From NCBI RefSeq assembly GCF_000445445.1, contig NZ_ASXP01000003.1:496001-560000 (forward strand): a DNA stretch of 64,000 nucleotides. The letters run 5' to 3'. Positions 61,341 to 64,000 of the stretch are shown here, one piece after another; positions within the stretch are counted from its first letter, which is position 1, and every line of letters begins with the position of its first letter. Source of the stretch: Sporomusa ovata DSM 2662 (lineage in GTDB: Bacteria; Bacillota; Negativicutes; Sporomusales; Sporomusaceae). Below the pieces are notes generated by a model that ran no database searches, was not told where the DNA came from, and saw only the letters and a list, made by a program, of their open reading frames with translations. Made by a program: the position numbers and the translations under genes.

Positions 61341-61395
61341 TATGCTGCTAAAACCATACATCATCGCTCCTTTATGCAAACTCTCTTTTGTCCGT

Positions 61396-62121
61396 TTACT
61401 TTTGCGATCCGCTTTGCCACATACTCTTTAAGAAAGTCTGAATATCCTGGCGCAGCACCACACCGTGACCTGTACAAAAGAATTCAGGCTGATATTCGAG
61501 TAGTCGACCCAAACCCAGCATAAACTTGTCAAAGTCCTGTCCGTGAGCGGCCGCCTGCCCGGCGACATAGTCACACGACCCTCGCTTAATACGCTGACTA
61601 GCTGTTACAAGCTCACCCTGTGGCAGACCTTCACCAAAATAGCAGAAAAAATCACCAACAAACAAAGCCTTAGATTTCTGGTCAAAAATGGCTACCGAAC
61701 CTGGCGAGTGCGTGTTAACAAGCACTATGTCCAGCCCATTCACCTCTTCGACGGCATACATAAAATTCCCCGCCTGCGGCGTAAACACAGCAAACTGTGC
61801 CACCAGTTGCGGTGCTATCATGGGTAAATCAGCACTATGTACAAACTTCTTCGCCTTGCGAAACAGAGCAGCCCCCTCAACATGGTCATGGTGACCATGA
61901 GTCAAGAGCACATGGGTAACCCTATCAGGTGCTATCCCAATTTTGGCTAGCGCCGGGATAATAGCATTCTGGTAGTCTTTCAGCCCAGCATCAATTAAGA
62001 TGGTTTGTCCTGGACGCTGCAACACATACATGTTAGTGTATGATGTAACATCCCATGTATGGGTATCTTTAACAGCAATTACATAAGCACCAGCAGTCAA
62101 TTGTGACATCAAATAATTCAT
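61396..62121 (-). CDS. Metallo-beta-lactamase-fold hydrolase
   Basis: 241 residues. Metal motif LLTHGHHDHVEG (HxHxDH), the His in VNTHSPGSVAIFD, Asp in ALFVGDFF and terminal His in FFCTGHGVVL give the full glyoxalase II-like set. Substrate unknown; relatives hydrolyse thioesters, lactones or act as lactonases. Single gene. Confidence 0.88.
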   Translation of the reverse strand: MNYLMSQLTAGAYVIAVKDTHTWDVTSYTNMYVLQRPGQTILIDAGLKDYQNAIIPALAKIGIAPDRVTHVLLTHGHHDHVEGAALFRKAKKFVHSADLPMIAPQLVAQFAVFTPQAGNFMYAVEEVNGLDIVLVNTHSPGSVAIFDQKSKALFVGDFFCYFGEGLPQGELVTASQRIKRGSCDYVAGQAAAHGQDFDKFMLGLGRLLEYQPEFFCTGHGVVLRQDIQTFLKSMWQSGSQK

Positions 62122-62214
62122 TTCTCACCATCCGCAACGTTGCATATTTATTTTATCTTAGCACATTCTAGGAAGGCGAGCAACGAATCAGCTATTGCAA
62201 TAATCATTTCGCTG

Positions 62215-62922
62215 TCACTGCTTACCTATTGGGAACAAAACCTTAAACACACTGCCCACTCCCACCGTTGAAGCTACCTCAATTTTTCCCTGATGCCTTT
62301 CAGCAATAATGAGGCTGATGGCGAGTCCTAAACCAGCATTACTTGCTTTAGTAGAAAAAAACGGGGCAAAAATTTCTGTTCTCTGTTCTGGTGGAATACC
62401 ATGACCTTCATCTCGAACATACAAAATAACTTTACTTGATTTACGGACAGTACCAATACATAAGGTCCCGCTAGCCTGCATGGCTTCTATACCGTTTTGA
62501 GCCAAATTTAATACCATTTGTTCTATTTCTTCCGCGTTTAAATCCAGCATAGGTAAATTATCTGCTAACCGCAGTTCAGTCATAATGCCGCGCTTGACTG
62601 CAACACGCTGAACAGCCGGATAAATTCCTTCAATTATCTGATTAAGGTTTTCCGGTTTTTTGTTAACCGCATTGTTGTTTGCTAATGATATAATACTAGT
62701 CACCAAAACTTCAATTTGATGTAATTCCTGAAATATAATACCTAGTGATTCCCCCATACAGCATGCAGACTTTTTTTCCTGCAGTTGCAAATATCCTTTG
62801 ATAACAGTTAAAGGATTTCTTATTTCGTGTGCCATCTCAATAACCATTCGTCCAACCAAAGCCCAGTGTAAACCCTTTACTAATCCCTCATGATTACCCC
62901 TTTGCTCAACACCTGCCACCAA
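62215..62922 (-). CDS. Soluble sensor-less histidine kinase
   Basis: 235 residues from a TTG (or the adjoining GTG at 62919) after AAGGGGGC. Only DHp and ATPase domains: H-box VIEMAHEIRNPLTVIKGYLQ, N-box LVLNLAQNGIEAM, G1 VRDEGHGIP, F-box FAPFFSTK, G2 NAGLGLAISLIIAE. The H-box is like the Bacillus sporulation kinases KinA-E and KinB. No sensor domain or partner regulator nearby; it may feed a distant Spo0F/Spo0A-type relay. Divergent from the XRE gene. Confidence 0.88.
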   Translation of the reverse strand: MVAGVEQRGNHEGLVKGLHWALVGRMVIEMAHEIRNPLTVIKGYLQLQEKKSACCMGESLGIIFQELHQIEVLVTSIISLANNNAVNKKPENLNQIIEGIYPAVQRVAVKRGIMTELRLADNLPMLDLNAEEIEQMVLNLAQNGIEAMQASGTLCIGTVRKSSKVILYVRDEGHGIPPEQRTEIFAPFFSTKASNAGLGLAISLIIAERHQGKIEVASTVGVGSVFKVLFPIGKQ

Positions 62923-63006
62923 ATACGCCCCCTTAGATATATACCTTTCGCTTTTGTGTCCTCATGACACTAATTCGTCATTCATTGCCATTTCCCTTTC
63001 TTTAAA

Positions 63007-63019
63007 TGTCTTATAGACA
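63007..63019. promoter_or_regulatory. Operator-like palindrome in the kinase-XRE intergenic region
   Basis: TGTCT-TAT-AGACA, 58 bp before the XRE start. A second looser pair, ATGAC/GTCAT, lies at about 62964-62981. Likely XRE binding site by position only. Confidence 0.4.
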
Positions 63020-63076
63020 CAATAATTGATATCAGGGGCATAAGCACGTTATTGTTAGTAGCAAGGAGTGTGACTT

Positions 63077-63466
63077 ATGAAAACCCTTGGTGAAAAAATC
63101 AAACTACTAAGAAATAAGTTAACACAAGAAGAATTGGCTGCTTTACTCCGCGTAGACCGCTCAACGCTGGCGTCTTGGGAGGTTAACCGCCGCGAGCCGG
63201 ATATAGCAACACTATGCCGCATAGCAACTTTTTTTCAAGTAAGTGTTGACTGGCTTGTCAATCATAAAATTGAAAAAGAAACCTTACCCTTAAGAGTACC
63301 ACAAATTCACGAGGCTGCCAGCGAATATCAATCGTATATTGACCAAAATTGGTACAAAGTAATAACTACCGCTCAGGCCTATGGTTTTGAGCCAAGTGTT
63401 GTTCTTCAACTACTTGAATTAAATGCCAAAATAGCGTTATCATTGAAAAACAGTAACCAAAAATAA
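63077..63466 (+). CDS. XRE-family HTH regulator with C-terminal helical extension
   Basis: 129 residues; AAGGAG before the ATG. HTH_3 in residues 1-65 (LGEKIKLLRNKLTQEELAAL, VDRSTLASWEVNRREPDIA, FFQVSVDWLVN). The C-terminal 60 residues (AASEYQSYIDQNWYKVITTA, VLQLLELNAKIAL) are helical and may mediate dimerisation or partner binding, as in SinR-like regulators. Function unknown; may control the divergent kinase. Confidence 0.88.
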   Translation: MKTLGEKIKLLRNKLTQEELAALLRVDRSTLASWEVNRREPDIATLCRIATFFQVSVDWLVNHKIEKETLPLRVPQIHEAASEYQSYIDQNWYKVITTAQAYGFEPSVVLQLLELNAKIALSLKNSNQK

Positions 63467-63504
63467 TACTTTCTTACTATTGCTACTCTACGGAACAAAA
63501 AAAG

Positions 63505-63543
63505 CCAAGACAAAGAGACCTTCTCTTTGCCTTGGTTTTTTTA
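63505..63543 (+). terminator. Terminator after the XRE gene
   Basis: 13-bp stem with one A-C mismatch (63505-63517 with 63523-63535) then eight T. Confidence 0.85.
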
Positions 63544-63570
63544 TAAGATTAAGAAAGTCTATGTTTTTTG

Positions 63571-63650
63571 AACCGCAGAGACACAGAGTACGCAGAGGGA
63601 ATATTCTCGATATACATCTCCCCTCTGCGCTCTCTGTGTACTCTGCGGTT
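63571..63650. repeat. Long imperfect hairpin of the GCAGAG-repeat class
   Basis: Left arm (63571-63600) is AACCGCAGAG followed by CACAGAG and CGCAGAGGG units; the right arm (63620-63650) is its near-complement, differing by a 2-base gap and 2 mismatches. Such CGCAGAG-rich interspersed repeats occur in many unrelated environmental bacteria. Confidence 0.7.
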
Positions 63651-63710
63651 AGAGCCGTATCCTCAAGGGCGTGAATAAGAAAGTATATGTTTTTGAGAGT
63701 TATGGAGGCC

Positions 63711-64000
63711 TTATAAAACAGGGAGTGTCAAGTATAAAACCCGGCACAGGCGGTCAGCACTCCTCGTAACTCCCGTAACCACCGGCCTTTGCCGGAAAAA
63801 GCGTTCCGCAGGAGAAAAGCCGGGCGGTATTCCGTTAAAAAATCCGTACTGTTTGAGCGTAGTGAGTTTTGGGGCATTGCCAAAAGTAAAACCCCGCTCC
63901 TTGTATTCTATTGACTCAACAATAGGATTCATCTTTACGAAGAAGGAAGCTCGAACATTCCCGTGCTTTCGGAAAGAATGTTCAATTGAAAAAAGTACAT
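63711..64000. other. Non-coding repeat-like sequence at the window edge
   Basis: No gene is supported here. Short hairpins are visible: CTATTG/CAATAG (63908-63925) and GAACATTC/GAATGTTC (63953-63983). A 73-codon minus-strand frame exists, but its text is Arg/Pro-rich with no ribosome site, so I read this as an intergenic repeat element. Confidence 0.4.

Noticed and set aside
63711..63932. 73-codon minus-strand frame at the right edge
   Set aside because: No ribosome site, unusual composition and short hairpins nearby; more like a non-coding repeat.

Overview
The window looks like chromosome of an anaerobic, diderm Firmicute of the Negativicutes (Sporomusa/Pelosinus-like). This is inferred from Firmicute-style T-box leaders, ECF and Lut/LarA/LctP genes found together with TolC-type outer-membrane efflux genes, several chemoreceptors, a TRAP transporter and rubrerythrin. 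No rRNA, tRNA, CRISPR array or intact insertion sequence was seen.

Layout. 0-5 kb is a decaying region: a tolC-like gene with an in-frame amber stop, a second tolC scrap with an internal deletion, a relic of an OmpR-type regulator, pieces of membrane-bound LuxR regulators, an intact TetR gene, a frameshifted ABC ATPase fragment and a ParE/Phd-type toxin-antitoxin pair. 5.5-7.5 kb is a T-box (specifier reads GCC, alanine) controlling an Lrp-type regulator and an aminotransferase. 7.6-12.9 kb holds a P1 peptidase and a second T-box that drives a PEP-mutase/isocitrate-lyase-family enzyme plus a DctPQM TRAP transporter. 12.9-25.6 kb is mostly housekeeping or metabolic: HD hydrolase, DEAD-box helicase (with a DEGD motif) behind a long structured leader, M29 aminopeptidase, a chemoreceptor, a CBS-GGDEF protein, a DUF134 protein, and a five-gene operon (two DMT exporters, M20 amidohydrolase, pyridoxamine-kinase-like enzyme, ECF S component).

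25.8-54.3 kb is the most interesting part: a dense signalling island, almost all on the plus strand. It starts with a compact chemosensory operon (CheW, CheW-like, MCP, CheB, CheR-TPR, CheA-REC, a lone receiver protein, and an NtrC-type sigma-54 activator). Its gene content is like the Wsp system, but with a sigma-54 activator where Wsp has the WspR diguanylate cyclase. Two good sigma-54 promoter matches lie downstream, one before a receiver gene plus a 7TM-GGDEF-EAL gene, the other before a Cys-rich GGEEF cyclase. Between them are a pseudogenised PstS-GGDEF-HD-GYP gene, a partner-switching trio (pseudo-receiver/PP2C phosphatase, RsbW-like kinase, STAS protein), an EAL-HDOD protein, a PTS EIIC-EAL fusion and three more chemoreceptors. 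The working hypothesis is a chemosensory array feeding sigma-54 transcription of c-di-GMP enzymes.

54.3-60.4 kb is a lactate module: lactate racemase LarA, divergent LutABC lactate oxidation operon and lactate permease. 60.6-63.5 kb has rubrerythrin, a metallo-beta-lactamase-fold hydrolase, an orphan histidine kinase and an XRE regulator. The right end is non-coding repeat sequence.
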